Source of the DNA: Chrysoperla carnea
Lineage: Eukaryota; Arthropoda; Insecta; Neuroptera; Chrysopidae
Direction: 5' to 3'
Length of the DNA stretch: 64,000 nt
Assembly (NCBI RefSeq): GCF_905475395.1
Contig: NC_058339.1
Coordinates: forward strand, 17,616,001-17,680,000
Shown here: positions 52,875 to 63,082 of the stretch, piece by piece
Layout of the letters: each line of letters opens with the position of its first letter
Position numbering within the stretch: the first letter of the stretch is position 1
Made by a program: the position numbers and the translations under genes
Notes under the pieces: model-generated
Database searches by the model: none
What the model was told of the DNA's origin: nothing
What the model saw: the letters and a program-made list of their open reading frames with translations, nothing else

Positions 52875-53508
52875 GGATGTATGAGCATGGTAGTGGGGGC
52901 ACAAATCTAAAAATAGATATTTTCAATTTTGATGATAAATTTATATTATTACTTGACGATATAAGACGAAAAGTAAGAATAAAATTTTTCGATATCTGGC
53001 TTAATTTTTAAAATATCGAAAATTGAAAATTTTGTTTAATTATTTAGCTTTCGATATTTCGAAAACCAAGACACATATCGAAAAATTCTTATTTTTCGTC
53101 TACATTCATGAAGTTATAACAAAATTCATCATCAAAGTTGAAAATAAGATAAAAATAATTTCAACCCTTAATCTACCCTGCTCTTACATCCCTTATATGG
53201 ACGGTGACACTTAGTTTCTTTCTTTTCTAATTCATTGCTAATATGTTTACTTTCTATTAAAAAGTTTTTTTTAAATTTGTTTTCATTCAATCCAAATGAA
53301 AATTATCAAAAACTTCCAAAATATGTCGTTTTTTGAGATTCCTCCATAAGAGCCAATGTATTTTATATCGATTTTTAATGACTTTTTTCTTAAAAATTTG
53401 CACGGATACCTAAGCTGAAATTTTTACCACATATTCTTTGAGTAAAAGACTACCTACAAACAAATTTTGAGCCTTTAAATCAAACATTGTTGTCATGCTC
53501 ATACATCC
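52875..53508 (+). mobile_element. TTAA-flanked MITE, copy 2 (inverted relative to copy 1)
   Basis: It has the same 15-bp inverted ends, between TTAA at 52871-52874 and TTAA at 53509-53512. The interior is the reverse complement of 44136-44775 with few differences and is 634 bp long. The 64-bp direct repeats around copy 1 are absent here. Confidence 0.87.
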
Positions 53509-53512
53509 TTAA

Positions 53513-56018
53513 TAGACCAAATAAATTTATATGGACCAGGGTATTATTTTTCTGAATAATTGTACTGTCCATTTTCTGCCTTTTAACCATTAGAAAATAA
53601 TATCTAAACATACAAAAAAAATATTCTTTGACAACATTAAATGTATAAATAATATCTATGGAAAGAAAATATTTCTTTATAGACTGAACTGAACGGATAG
53701 GATATGACCGGCATTTGAACGACATACAACATCTATACACATATATTAAGTAAATTTTAGCACATGTGAAAATCTAATGGCATAATGGAAGTAAAAACAT
53801 AGACACACACACACACAAACATTGCTTTATTGAGAAAACTGTCAAATGTAACTTCATCATTGACATTAAACACACTTGTCAGATTGAATTATCTTTAAAA
53901 ACATATATAAAAAGTGACAACCATCTGACTTTGATGTCAAGCTTTATTTGTAATAAAATATTGAAAATACGAAAAATGTTTAAGAAAAAAATAGAAAAAA
54001 AAAATTATAGAGAAACATGGATATACTTTCATTTACAATAACTCTATCAGTAGGGAGTTTTTAAAATACTCAAGGTGGTATCCTTTGATCATAATCATAG
54101 TGATAAAATACCACATTGTGTATAGCCTTTACGGATTCTCCATAGCCATAAGCATTTATATCAGTTCTTTTCTTATTTAAAGAAAAGATTATTAACCCAA
54201 GATATTTTTTACCTGTTTTTAATCATTTGCTATTTAAACGTAAAATTGATTTAAAACGACATTCGACAATATAAACTGGTGATAGAATGATTTCCTGTAA
54301 TCGGATATTTTAAATGCCATAATTTTCGAGTACCTGAAGAAGAATTTTCATAAAGAGAAAGGTTGTGGTACTTAATCTTGATAATAGCCTGCCCAATGTC
54401 TGTCCTCGATAAAATGAGTTGTTAAAGTGTTTAGTGTGTAATAACACTAAAAAATTTGTCACACAAATTATATTCACCTTCTCATTTATTCCATTTTCAT
54501 GAAATAACAAATTGATAAAGAATTTCACCTGCAACATTATAAAAACCTCCTGTAAAATGTACTATGAAAATGTATAGTATGTAAAAAATTAGAAAGGCCT
54601 TAATATTTTCATTTATTTAGTTTTCCTTTTGAAATTTTGTTTTTAAAAAGTGTAAACGTATCACATTCTTTGTAGGCAATATAACGTCTCGTTTATGACT
54701 TGGAGATCCACTTGTGTTTCTTATCGGTGAAAAAATTTACCAATTGATGGAATAGACGTTTTTCTCATTTGATGCTAAATATAAGTTTGTTAAGTCTTAG
54801 AGTTATGTTTGCTGTTAAGTCTTAGCGATATAAAAAATGTGTGATGACCTACTGTTGCATTTAATACAAATGTCTATATTGTTTGTACACCTTCTTTCCT
54901 TTTTAAACCCTGTCATACTTTCTGGCAATTTACGGTTATCGTCACACCAAATTGAACTTCAATGGCAGAGGATGGTCGTAAGAATTTTAGTTAACCTACC
55001 GTTTATCAGACAGATTTCTTTACAATTTTCGGGATTATTCATGCCCGCCTTCTTATGCAATAAAAAAAAAAGTTTTAATGTAAACGAGTCCGATAAAGAG
55101 TAATCGCACGATGGAAAAACTTTCACAAGGGATTATTTTGTAATATATAATCATTCTCATGATGTAAAACCACAATGTTATTTTATGGTGGAGGCTGTGG
55201 AAAAGTGGTCATACGACTTCAAACCGATTAAGCACACAAATTCTTTTCATGAAGGTGCCTTCGCAAACCTCCATCTCGTCCCTGTTCAGTATGTATATGT
55301 ACATATTTTCTGGGTATAATTTATAAGTATATGTGTATAATATGAAATGTGATTTGTCTTTGTGGTTAGCCTGTTTTTTAGTGATAAGCTGTATCATATT
55401 TATGATACATAAGCAATTTTCTTTATTATTTGTTATAAGTTTGTGATAGTTTGTTATTTATGCATATATAATAATTTGACTAAAATACGTACGCGTTTGA
55501 GTTGGTCTTTGAATGATTCAGATTGTACAATTGGCCCGGGAATGCAATTTAAAAAAAAAGGCTATTACAGTTTTTCCCAAACCGTTTTAGTTTTCGAGAA
55601 AAAAAGAAATATTTGATTTATAATTATTGAATTAAACGCATTATTAAAGTATCATTTTGCAGGCATATTTATGTATAAATACCACGACACTCGGAAAAAA
55701 ATTGAATATGAAGAAACTTTATTTAAAAAATATAATTAATAATCATACAATGGAATAAAATTTGGCTAAATATCGATTTTTTGATTACAACCAAATCGTC
55801 ATCAGTTTAATTTATTCATATAACACATAATATGTAATCAAACATTACTAATTTTGTGTAGCAGCTTGAATTTTGGAATTTCCGACCACAATATTAAATA
55901 TTTCGTGATGATTATCATATAATCCAAAATTTTTTCTAATGAACTCCTTTCCAAGTCTAATGATTTTAAAACGTTCGAAGCTGATTAAATTAAAAATACG
56001 TTAAATTATTGGCAATAT
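53513..56018. other. Spacer, nothing recognised
   Basis: Short frames (53480, 54310, 54837, 55209) have no recognisable features. No element ends seen. Confidence 0.4.
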
Positions 56019-56325
56019 TTTATTCGCTCAATCAAAATTACAAGTTCAATGTTACAAATTATAAGTATAAAAACTAAACCAAGCGCGTAGCAAAAAATAC
56101 CTTTTAACAGGTATTAAAAGGAGAGGTTGTCTTTTTACAGATTATATGTGGATTTAATAATGGATATTCAATATTTTTTGGAAAAGAAATGAAAGTTTTT
56201 GGAAAAGAAAATACCACACGTTTCTACAAAAGTAAGATATATTCATTTGAATATAAATGATTAACCAATTGAAAAATAAAATTGTACGCTATAGAATTTT
56301 GACTTAATAAATATAAAGAATATAA
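56019..56325 (-). other. Probable 3' UTR of the LRR gene
   Basis: The first AATAAA on the minus strand past the stop codon is at 56024-56019, about 300 bp downstream. It is a plausible poly(A) signal, but nothing else confirms it. Confidence 0.4.
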
Positions 56326-59300
56326 TTAGAGGTTAGTGTACTCTAGGCACTCGATTCCACGGACAGATGGTTTTGTTAACGTTTTAACAATACTTGTGAC
56401 ATATATTCCATTCTTTTTAGTAGACAAAATATCAACTGCTAACTGACCACAAGTTTGTAAATTATGTCCCAAGCTAATTGTCTTGTGTTTACATTCTGAA
56501 AAATCCTCGCATAGAATTTTTGTAATTATCTGTTGATTATTAGAAAACATTTTATTACCATCGAGTATTAATTGAGACAGGAAATTTAAATACATAAAAA
56601 TTTCGGACTCAATTGAATGAATTTCATTAAATGAAACATTTAATATTTTTAAATCATTAATGTCCAATAATTTGTTTAATTGAAAATCATTTAATTCATT
56701 AAAAGATAAATCTAAATTTTGCAAACTAGAAAGCCCTGCGAAACTTCCAAAGTGAAATAGTTTTAAATTATTTTTTGATAATTTTAACGTTTCAAGATTA
56801 TTTAAATCAAGGAATATTCCAATTGGTAAAACTTTAATCTGATTATTTGATAAATCTAAATTATTTAGTACTGATAAACCAGAAAAGCTTCTGCTTTCCA
56901 ATGTACTTAAATTATTATTTGTCAGAAGCAATGTATTCAAGTTATGTAATTTAGTGAAAGATCCATTTCGTAAGTTTTGAATGTTATTATTTGATAAATC
57001 TAAATTATGTAAGCTATCTGAATTTTGAGAAAAGCTTTCACTTTCAAATGCACATAAATTATTACCAGCCAATATTAAACTTTCTAAAATATTTAATCCA
57101 TAGAATACTCCATTTGGAAGAAATTTTATTTCATTATTAGATAAATTCAACATTTTTAAATGTGATAAATCAGAAAAACTACCACGTTCGAAAGTACTTA
57201 GTTTATTATTAGCTAGAGTTAATCTATATAAATGATTTAAACCAGTAAATGCGCCATTTGGTATTTGTTGAATAATATTGTTTGACAAATCTAAGTGTAG
57301 TAATTCATGTAAACCAGTAATATTTAAATGATTTATTTCAGATAAATCATTAAATGATAAATCTAAACTTTTTAATCTATTTGCATTATTAATAAATAAC
57401 GATGTTAATTTGTGATTTGATAAATCCAAATTTTCTAAGCTACGTGCATTATCAATAGATATCGATGTTAGCTGGTTTTTGTATAAATCTAAGCTTTGTA
57501 AGCTATTGGCATTTTTAATCAATATAGATTTTAAATTGTTATTTTCTGAATCTAAATTTTGTAAGCTATTCATATCATTAATAAATATTGATGTTAAGTT
57601 GTTATTTGATAAATCTAAACTTTGTAAGCTGTCCGTATTTTGAGAAAAGCTTACACTTTCAAATATTACTAATTGATTATCTGATAATATTAAAATTCTT
57701 AAAGAGTTTAATCCATGGAACAATTCACTTGGTAGTACTTTTATTTGATTATTAGATAAATTTAATATATTTAAAAGTGATAAATCAGAAAAGCTTCCTC
57801 TTTCAAAAGAACTTAATTGATTATTGCTGAGATTTAATGTATTTAAATGATATAAACCAGTGAATCCTCCATTTGGTATTTGTTGAATATTATTGTTTGA
57901 CATATCTAAGTGAAGTAATTTATGTAAACCATATATATGTAAATTATTTATGTTGGAAAAATCATTAAAAGATAAATTTAAACTTTTTAATCTACTTGCA
58001 TCATTAATTAATACCGATTTTAATTTTTGATTTGATAAATCTAAATGTTCTATGCTTTCTGTTTTATTAATATGTATCGATGTTAATTTTTGATTCGATA
58101 AATCTAAACCCCGTAAGCTATTTGCATTTTGAATGAATATCGATGTTAAATTGTTATTTATTAAATTTAAATTTTTTAAGTTATTCATATCATTAATATA
58201 TATTGATGTTAAGTTGTTATTTGATAAATCTATACTTTCTAAGTAATATGTTTTTTGAAAAAAGCTTTTACTTTTAAATATACATAATTTATTATTTGAT
58301 AGTATCAATGTTTTTAAATAATTTAATCCAAGGAACACTCCACTTGGTAGTACTTTTATTTGATTCTTGGATAAATTTAACATTCTTAAATATGATAAAT
58401 CTGAAAAGCTTCCGCTTTCGAAAGTACTTAATTTATTATTGGTTAAATTTAACGTATTTAAATGATATAAACCAGTGAACTTTGGTAGTTGATGCATATT
58501 ACTATTTGACAAATCTAAATCTACTAATTCATTTAAACCAGTAATATTTAAATGATTTCTTTCGGAAAAATCATTAAATGATAAATCTAAACTTCCTAAT
58601 CTATTTGCATTATTAATTACAACTGATGTTAATTTGTGATTTGACAAATCTAAATGTTCTAACCTTCCTGTTTTATCAATGTATATCGTTGAAGCTTGTG
58701 AAAAATCTAAGTTCCATAAGCTATTTGCATTTTGAATAAATACCGATGTTAAGTTATTATTTGCTACATATAAATATTTTAAGCTATTCGTATTATTAAT
58801 AAATATCGATGATATGTTGTTGTTTGATAAATCTAAAATATACAAATTATTCACATTATCAATAAAAATTGTTGTTAATTTATTAAATGTTAAATTTAAA
58901 CGTTCCAACTTATTATTATCAGTAATTGATATATTATTTAAATTATTGTACGATAAATCAATATTTTTAGCATAAATTTTTAATAAATCAATAAAAATAA
59001 TTTGATTATTTTTTAAGTTTAAATAACATAAATTGCTTAAATTTTCAAATACATTATTTGTTAATGAAATATTATTATTACTTAAATCTAAATATCTTAA
59101 ACTCTTTAATGAATGAAATGCGTTCGGTTCCAAGGTTGATATTCGGTTGTTATTCAACAAAATGTAATACAAATTATAATTGTCTATAACTTCAAATGTA
59201 AAAGATTTTATAGTTTCCAAGTCACCATTTGATGAATCAAAATACACCAATTGACCATAATAGTGTTTAAAAGTTTTTGATGACAATTCCGTGGTGGCTT

Positions 59301-59472
59301 CCTTAACAATTTTTATGTAATTTGATCTTGAAGATGAAATAGTTTCATATGTTGCATGCTCTATGTAATAATTATTTCTAAAATAGTCATCATTAATTGG
59401 TTCACAACATGTATAAATTTGTATTAAAGTAGAAATCTGCAGAATTATAAAAGCAACTTTATCACTCTTTAT
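56326..59472 (-). CDS. Secreted leucine-rich-repeat protein, large 3' exon
   Basis: One long exon encodes about 1,048 residues of an extracellular LRR protein. A hydrophobic stretch (VAFIILQISTLIQIY) at its start, followed by CCEP, looks like a signal peptide. From about residue 100 to 980 it is continuous LRRs of two kinds: ~21-residue units of the type LDLSNNNLTSIFINNANS and ~24-residue units of the type LNLSNNQIKVLPSGVFLGLN. These form three super-repeats of 201, 205 and 205 residues, starting at about residues 216, 417 and 622 of the open frame. A Cys-containing C-terminal cap follows (CEDFSEC, QTCGQLAV, GIECLEY), with no transmembrane segment. No ATG is usable: the first internal Met is near residue 329. 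The frame opens at a splice acceptor (pyrimidine-rich, ending TTGCAG at 59478-59473), so the start codon is in an upstream exon. Such proteins usually act in adhesion, recognition or immunity; the role here is unknown. Confidence 0.88.
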   Translation of the reverse strand: MKSDKVAFIILQISTLIQIYTCCEPINDDYFRNNYYIEHATYETISSSRSNYIKIVKEATTELSSKTFKHYYGQLVYFDSSNGDLETIKSFTFEVIDNYNLYYILLNNNRISTLEPNAFHSLKSLRYLDLSNNNISLTNNVFENLSNLCYLNLKNNQIIFIDLLKIYAKNIDLSYNNLNNISITDNNKLERLNLTFNKLTTIFIDNVNNLYILDLSNNNISSIFINNTNSLKYLYVANNNLTSVFIQNANSLWNLDFSQASTIYIDKTGRLEHLDLSNHKLTSVVINNANRLGSLDLSFNDFSERNHLNITGLNELVDLDLSNSNMHQLPKFTGLYHLNTLNLTNNKLSTFESGSFSDLSYLRMLNLSKNQIKVLPSGVFLGLNYLKTLILSNNKLCIFKSKSFFQKTYYLESIDLSNNNLTSIYINDMNNLKNLNLINNNLTSIFIQNANSLRGLDLSNQKLTSIHINKTESIEHLDLSNQKLKSVLINDASRLKSLNLSFNDFSNINNLHIYGLHKLLHLDMSNNNIQQIPNGGFTGLYHLNTLNLSNNQLSSFERGSFSDLSLLNILNLSNNQIKVLPSELFHGLNSLRILILSDNQLVIFESVSFSQNTDSLQSLDLSNNNLTSIFINDMNSLQNLDSENNNLKSILIKNANSLQSLDLYKNQLTSISIDNARSLENLDLSNHKLTSLFINNANRLKSLDLSFNDLSEINHLNITGLHELLHLDLSNNIIQQIPNGAFTGLNHLYRLTLANNKLSTFERGSFSDLSHLKMLNLSNNEIKFLPNGVFYGLNILESLILAGNNLCAFESESFSQNSDSLHNLDLSNNNIQNLRNGSFTKLHNLNTLLLTNNNLSTLESRSFSGLSVLNNLDLSNNQIKVLPIGIFLDLNNLETLKLSKNNLKLFHFGSFAGLSSLQNLDLSFNELNDFQLNKLLDINDLKILNVSFNEIHSIESEIFMYLNFLSQLILDGNKMFSNNQQIITKILCEDFSECKHKTISLGHNLQTCGQLAVDILSTKKNGIYVTSIVKTLTKPSVRGIECLEYTNL

Positions 59473-59524
59473 CTGCAACAAGAAAATGCAAAAATAATTT
59501 GTTTTTCTAGAAAATAAAAAAACA
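59473..59524 (-). promoter_or_regulatory. 3' splice site and residual intron before the LRR exon
   Basis: Read on the minus strand, the 52 bp between the LTR and the exon are T-rich (GTTTTTTTATTTTCTAG, then TTTTTGCATTTTCTTG) and end TTGCAG. This is a good acceptor. It leaves the downstream reading frame in phase 0 (ATA AAG AGT). Confidence 0.7.
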
Positions 59525-59796
59525 TGTAAGTTATTAATTTATTGAATAAATAACGAGATTGTATTTAATCCTGAAAGGAATATATTGACAAAATTATATA
59601 AAGGAATTACACTAAATTTACAAACAAAAACATACCTGAAAGGAATAAATTAAATTACAACGTTATTTAATAGAATGTCCACTAATAAACGTTTATGATT
59701 CTAACACAATATAAATTATAAAAATCTTTAGTTCAGGTATGTCAATTGAAACAAAAGTAAACAATTATATCACTATGGAAGTGATAATAATTTACA
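59525..59796 (-). repeat. 3' LTR, 272 bp
   Basis: The LTR starts TGTAAATTATTATCAC right after the polypurine tract and ends AATAACTTACA, giving TGTAA...TTACA inverted ends. On the minus strand a TATATAA box lies at 59600-59594 and AATAAA at 59543-59538, which fits a promoter and poly(A) signal. A 13-bp string, TATTCCTTTCAGG, occurs twice (59647-59635 and 59582-59570). The first is followed by TATGT, making a CAG|GTATGT splice-donor consensus. Confidence 0.85.
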
Positions 59797-62700
59797 CCTT
59801 CCCCCCCGAAGTCATTTTTTGCGAAGTAAAAGGTGACAGCTTACTGCTATGAAAATAATTTGATTCACTTCTTTTCTTGCCACAATCAACTTCATAAAAC
59901 GAAGATGAAATCCGGCTTAATATTTTAAAAGGCCCAAGGCGAACTTTGTCCATTTTATTGCGATTTAATTTGTTCCCATTCTCTACGTACACAAGATCTC
60001 CAATTTCAAATTGAAAAGTTGTTCGATTTTTGTCAACTCTTTTTTTATTTTCCATAAAACTTCTGGATGAATTAATGAAAGCTTGCTGGCGGTCTTCAGC
60101 TAAATCACTAGGTGGTTCATATATTGGCGAAATGTTTGATTTCTTGCCTAGGAGCAGATATTGTGGCTCATAGTTAGTAGAGCTATGAATCGTTGAGTTA
60201 TAATTTTCAACACATTCAGCAGCAATCGTAGGCCATGCTCGTTTATCTCCATCAATAATTTTACACCTAATTCTATTAACTAGAGTTTGATTTAAACGTT
60301 CGTTGAGACCATTTGAACTTGCACAATCTATGCTTGTAAAAACAAGTTGGATACCTCTTCTATTTAGGTAATTTTTGAGTTCTACGGAATTTAGTCCAGT
60401 ATATTGATCGGCAAGAATTAACTTTATTTTATTATTTTTAGCGATCGGATGTATAAGATTTATAAAATCTTTTGCGCATTGGCTTTTTGTAGTAGAAATC
60501 CAAGCATACCTGCTAAAATGATCCACTAGTATGTGCATAAATTTCTTTATAGACTTATTTCCGGCAAAACCACCCACTGTATCTATGGACAATATTTCAT
60601 AGGGTTCTGTTGCAGGTCCAATTCTTGACAATTTTCCAATCAATCTTCCTCGGCGAGTTTTACTTTGCCTACATGTCACACAGCCTTTACAAAAGTCAAT
60701 GATAAGTTTATCTAAATTTTTGAAATAGTAGTGTTGTCGTATTTTGTTTCTCATTTGTGCAACACCAATGTGACCATAGTGATTGTGCAACTTGTTAATT
60801 ATTTCAAGGCCTAACTTTTCCGATACAAAAATCCGCTTTCTTCCTTTTAACATCTTAAATATAATATCGTGTCTACGCTCAGTTCCCTTTGCAGTTGTAA
60901 GTTCTCTTTGATTTTCATATTGATCCCTCTTTATTTCAGACAATTCTATTAAATTGACCACTTGAATGACATCTTCATTTTCGAAATATTCTAAAACTGG
61001 TTGCCGTGATAGTAAATCAGCGATAATATTTTCTTTTCCTTTTTTATATATTATCTGGAAATTAAATTGTGACAAGTAGTGGACCAGATCGCCAAGAATC
61101 TCATCAGTTCGTGACTTTGTTCTTAAATTTTCCAATGGTTTATGGTCACTACAAACGAAAAACTTTCGTCCAATAAGATAGTATTTCCAGTATTTAATGG
61201 CTTCTTTTATCGCCTTGCATTCTAAATGAATCGTTTCCATTTTCTTTTCTCTTTCTGACAGTTTTCTAGAAAAATAAGCTACAGGGTGTAATAGACCATC
61301 TGACTGTGGTTGCCTCAAAGTCGCTCCAAGTCCTTTTTGACTAGCGTCTGTGTCAATGTAAACATCTTTTTCGACATCATAAATTGATAAAATTGGACGG
61401 GAACACAGATATTCTTTGATCATGGAGAAGCTGCGTTCACATTCTTCCGTCCAAATAAATTCAGTATTTTTTTTCAGCAATCTGTGAAGGGGCTCAAATT
61501 TTTGAGCACTATGATCGATATATTTTATAAAGTAATTTATTGTTCCTAGAACACTTCGAACCCCAGATTTATCTGTAGGTCTTTTCAAATTTTTTATTGC
61601 CTTTAAATTTTCTTGTGCTGGTGATATTTTATTTTCTTCAATGTAATGGCCAAGATACTTAACCGATTGGGCTGCAAATTTACACTTTTCGAGCTTTAAT
61701 TTAAATCCTTCTTCTCCTATTACTTCAAGAAATCTTGAGATATGTTGCATGTGATCTTTCCAATTGCGTGAGAAAATAAGACAGTCATCCATGTAGTTGA
61801 CGCAAAACTCATCTAGGTTATTTCGTCTTATAATATTTGAAAGTATGCGTTGAAAGATTGCAGGAGCATTTTTCAATCCAAAAGGTAATACTTTGAACAT
61901 AAATTTCCCGTACTTTGTAACGAAAGAAGTTTTCTCACGGTCCTTTTCTTTTAACCTAATACACCAAAAAGCGGAGTTTATATCAACAACAGTAAAGTAT
62001 TTACATTTCGAAACTTTTTCCGTTATATCATTTATTGTTGGAAATGGGTAGCACTCTGGGATAGTTATTTTATTTAAGTTTCTAAAATCGATGCAAAGCC
62101 TTGATTTTCTTCCATCTTCTTTTTTATATGCGAGTGTTACCGGTGATGCGAACGGTGAATCAGATTCCTCTATTAGATCGGATGCTAGTAACTTCTGTAC
62201 TTGATCTTTGATTTCACGTTCATCTGGTATAGAACATTTATAAGGGCGGACCGTAACATATTCATCTCTCATTAACTTTATTTCGGCCTCTCTAGACTTT
62301 ACTTTACCGACATCAAATTTATTTTTGGCAAAAATTTTCTTGTGATTTTCAATAATATTTAAAAGTTCTACTTTTTTTTCATATCCATCTATGTGATCTA
62401 ATTTAGGTTTGAACTGATTTTCATTAGTTTCTTCTTGATGGTAAATTCTAATATTTTCAGTGTTTTTCTCTTCTTTTTCATTTTCATTGATTTTACCTTC
62501 TTTATTAAAATTTTTAACATCTTTATTATCTTCTTTCTTTACATCTCTATTATCTTCTCTCTTTACATCTCTATTATCTTCTTTATTGACATCTTTATTA
62601 TCTTCTTTCTTTACATCTATATTATCTTCTTTATTTTCATTTGTAATTATTTTGTTAGAAATTTCACAAGATTTCTTCTGATTTTGATTACTTCTTATTT

Positions 62701-63082
62701 GGAGCATCTCATCATTTTTAGGTTTTTGGTATATGTTTAAATTCTCGTCTTGAATTAGTTTAAATTTTTTAATAGCATCTAAACCTAGTAACAGGTCATA
62801 AGAAAATTCTGAATTTTTAACTACAAAAGTATTCAAATTGTTTGTAATATTTCCAATTTTAAGCTTTATGTTTGCCCGGGCCGAACTAAAATTGAAACCA
62901 TTAATTGTCTTGAATGCAGTGTTATGCTTTAACAAACTTGTTTTTAATACATCTACAACTCTTTGATTAATTAGACTCACGTTAGATCCTGAGTCATACA
63001 CTGCTTTTATTTTCATTTTATCATCAATAATTACGTTTACATGAATTAATGGAATCAAATTATCCGGGCTCTCTAGTTTAAA
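59792..63082 (-). CDS. pol: Ty3/gypsy Pol polyprotein (protease, RT, RNase H, integrase)
   Basis: Pol makes and inserts the element's DNA. It has no ATG of its own; it is in the -1 frame of gag and is reached at the TTTAAAC site. Residues below are numbered from the codon at 63058. The aspartic protease has YDSGSN (D22). A charged linker follows, with a KEDNxDV repeat (143-182). The reverse transcriptase spans about 260-430, with LPFGLKNAP and the YMDD catalytic box (422-425). RNase H is about 563-685, with YIDTDAS, the E of HLECKA and the D of CSDHK. The integrase has a zinc-binding region (H758/H763, C793/C796), then D826, D884 and E920, the last two 36 apart as in DD35E. A GPF motif follows (LGPFKI). 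The stop codon (TAA, 59794-59792) lies inside the LTR. All catalytic residues are present. Confidence 0.95.
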   Translation of the reverse strand, partial: FKLESPDNLIPLIHVNVIIDDKMKIKAVYDSGSNVSLINQRVVDVLKTSLLKHNTAFKTINGFNFSSARANIKLKIGNITNNLNTFVVKNSEFSYDLLLGLDAIKKFKLIQDENLNIYQKPKNDEMLQIRSNQNQKKSCEISNKIITNENKEDNIDVKKEDNKDVNKEDNRDVKREDNRDVKKEDNKDVKNFNKEGKINENEKEEKNTENIRIYHQEETNENQFKPKLDHIDGYEKKVELLNIIENHKKIFAKNKFDVGKVKSREAEIKLMRDEYVTVRPYKCSIPDEREIKDQVQKLLASDLIEESDSPFASPVTLAYKKEDGRKSRLCIDFRNLNKITIPECYPFPTINDITEKVSKCKYFTVVDINSAFWCIRLKEKDREKTSFVTKYGKFMFKVLPFGLKNAPAIFQRILSNIIRRNNLDEFCVNYMDDCLIFSRNWKDHMQHISRFLEVIGEEGFKLKLEKCKFAAQSVKYLGHYIEENKISPAQENLKAIKNLKRPTDKSGVRSVLGTINYFIKYIDHSAQKFEPLHRLLKKNTEFIWTEECERSFSMIKEYLCSRPILSIYDVEKDVYIDTDASQKGLGATLRQPQSDGLLHPVAYFSRKLSEREKKMETIHLECKAIKEAIKYWKYYLIGRKFFVCSDHKPLENLRTKSRTDEILGDLVHYLSQFNFQIIYKKGKENIIADLLSRQPVLEYFENEDVIQVVNLIELSEIKRDQYENQRELTTAKGTERRHDIIFKMLKGRKRIFVSEKLGLEIINKLHNHYGHIGVAQMRNKIRQHYYFKNLDKLIIDFCKGCVTCRQSKTRRGRLIGKLSRIGPATEPYEILSIDTVGGFAGNKSIKKFMHILVDHFSRYAWISTTKSQCAKDFINLIHPIAKNNKIKLILADQYTGLNSVELKNYLNRRGIQLVFTSIDCASSNGLNERLNQTLVNRIRCKIIDGDKRAWPTIAAECVENYNSTIHSSTNYEPQYLLLGKKSNISPIYEPPSDLAEDRQQAFINSSRSFMENKKRVDKNRTTFQFEIGDLVYVENGNKLNRNKMDKVRLGPFKILSRISSSFYEVDCGKKRSESNYFHSSKLSPFTSQKMTSGGKV
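62513..62632 (-). repeat. 21-bp in-frame tandem repeat in the protease-RT linker
   Basis: Imperfect units encoding KEDNxDV (KEDNIDV, KEDNKDV, KEDNRDV and so on, about five to six units) fill pol residues 143-182. The opposite strand is also open here only because of this repeat. Confidence 0.9.

Noticed and set aside
58296..58478. Plus-strand frame inside the LRR exon
   Set aside because: It is a shadow of the LRR coding sequence on the minus strand.
59473..59481. Start of the LRR protein at the TTG at 59481
   Set aside because: TTG is not a normal eukaryotic start, and the bases TTGTTGCAG form a splice acceptor, so these codons are most likely intronic.
62435..62740. Plus-strand hydrophobic frames opposite pol
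   Set aside because: They are shadows of the KEDN repeat on the other strand; Ile/Phe/Ser-rich text is the complement of Lys/Asp/Asn codons.
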